From contig CATXDC010000003.1 in assembly GCA_958366985.1 (NCBI GenBank), forward strand, positions 62,001 to 126,000: 64,000 bases of DNA, in the 5' to 3' direction. Positions within the stretch are counted from its first letter, which is position 1. Each line of letters starts with the position of its first letter. A program made the position numbers and the translations under genes. Source of the stretch: an uncultured Oscillospiraceae bacterium. Its GTDB lineage: Bacteria > Bacillota > Clostridia > Oscillospirales > Acutalibacteraceae. Below are positions 63,855-64,000 of this stretch, one piece after another. The notes beneath the pieces were generated by a model, which saw only the letters and a list, made by a program, of their open reading frames with translations, did not search any database and was not told the origin of the DNA.

Positions 63855-64000
63855 TTTCACCACTCCATTCCGTTAAATTTAGGTTAAACTTTAAAAATTG
63901 AAACCGCCGGTTATAACAAAAAAAGAACAGAATTCACCCCCGGTTTTGAGGGTGCATTTTCTATTCTCTATTCTCACAAAAATACGCACTTTCAAACTAT

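Overview
The window looks like chromosome from a low-to-moderate GC, Gram-positive gut-type Clostridia, most likely the Oscillospiraceae/Ruminococcaceae group. The basis is protein flavour: FIVAR-rich surface proteins, lipobox lipoproteins, AzlCD, a T-box, AGGAGG-type ribosome binding sites and frequent GTG/TTG starts. This is an inference from gene style, not a database match. There are no phage genes, no transposase and no CRISPR array.

Layout. 1-10.5 kb: a surface/phosphoesterase locus with a truncated metallophosphoesterase (MPE), a PHP phosphoesterase, a 1497-aa secreted MPE-like protein whose metal motifs are degenerate, and a 1166-aa secreted protein with twelve FIVAR-type helical repeats. 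10.6-14.4 kb: small membrane proteins (a tandem duplication that includes its promoter) and a DUF2975/HTH/lipoprotein operon. 14.6-17.4 kb: a GH2 glycosidase divergent from an AraC regulator. 17.5-21.4 kb: a housekeeping block on the minus strand (SRP RNA, dnaX, ybaB, recR, smpB, tmRNA). 21.5-24.6 kb: uppP, azlCD, a HAD phosphatase and tRNA-Arg(CCG). 24.6-28 kb: an AT-rich subtilisin with nearly identical FG-GAP repeats, bracketed by two copies of a structured repeat. 28-35.6 kb: regulator, acetyltransferase, membrane proteins, two head-to-head paralogous tail-anchored MPEs and GtrA. 35.6-42.9 kb: iron alcohol dehydrogenase, a UDP-HexNAc dehydrogenase/epimerase/glycosyltransferase operon, asparaginase, a lipoprotein MltG and a ferredoxin-thioredoxin-reductase-like mini-protein. 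43-50 kb: AraC plus an unassigned carbohydrate-active protein, an orphan OppA-like lipoprotein coupled to VanZ, and an alanine/sodium symporter. 50.2-53.8 kb: a second MPE plus surface protein locus, paralogous to the first. 54-57 kb: leucine T-box, leuA and leuB. 57-64 kb: a nitrilase-Nudix fusion, DUF3795, ABM monooxygenase, a lipoprotein, malic enzyme and glpK.

The most unusual feature is the pairing, seen twice (0-10.5 kb and 50.2-53.8 kb), of a D-x-Q type calcineurin-like phosphoesterase with a secreted protein carrying a domain I do not recognise. I call it the 'YVS domain'. There are three copies in two proteins, each followed by FIVAR-type helices. With the two further MPEs at 32.5-35 kb and the degenerate secreted MPE, five MPE-fold proteins lie within 52 kb. 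This suggests an undescribed cell-envelope phosphoester or glycopolymer system; the functional link is inference.
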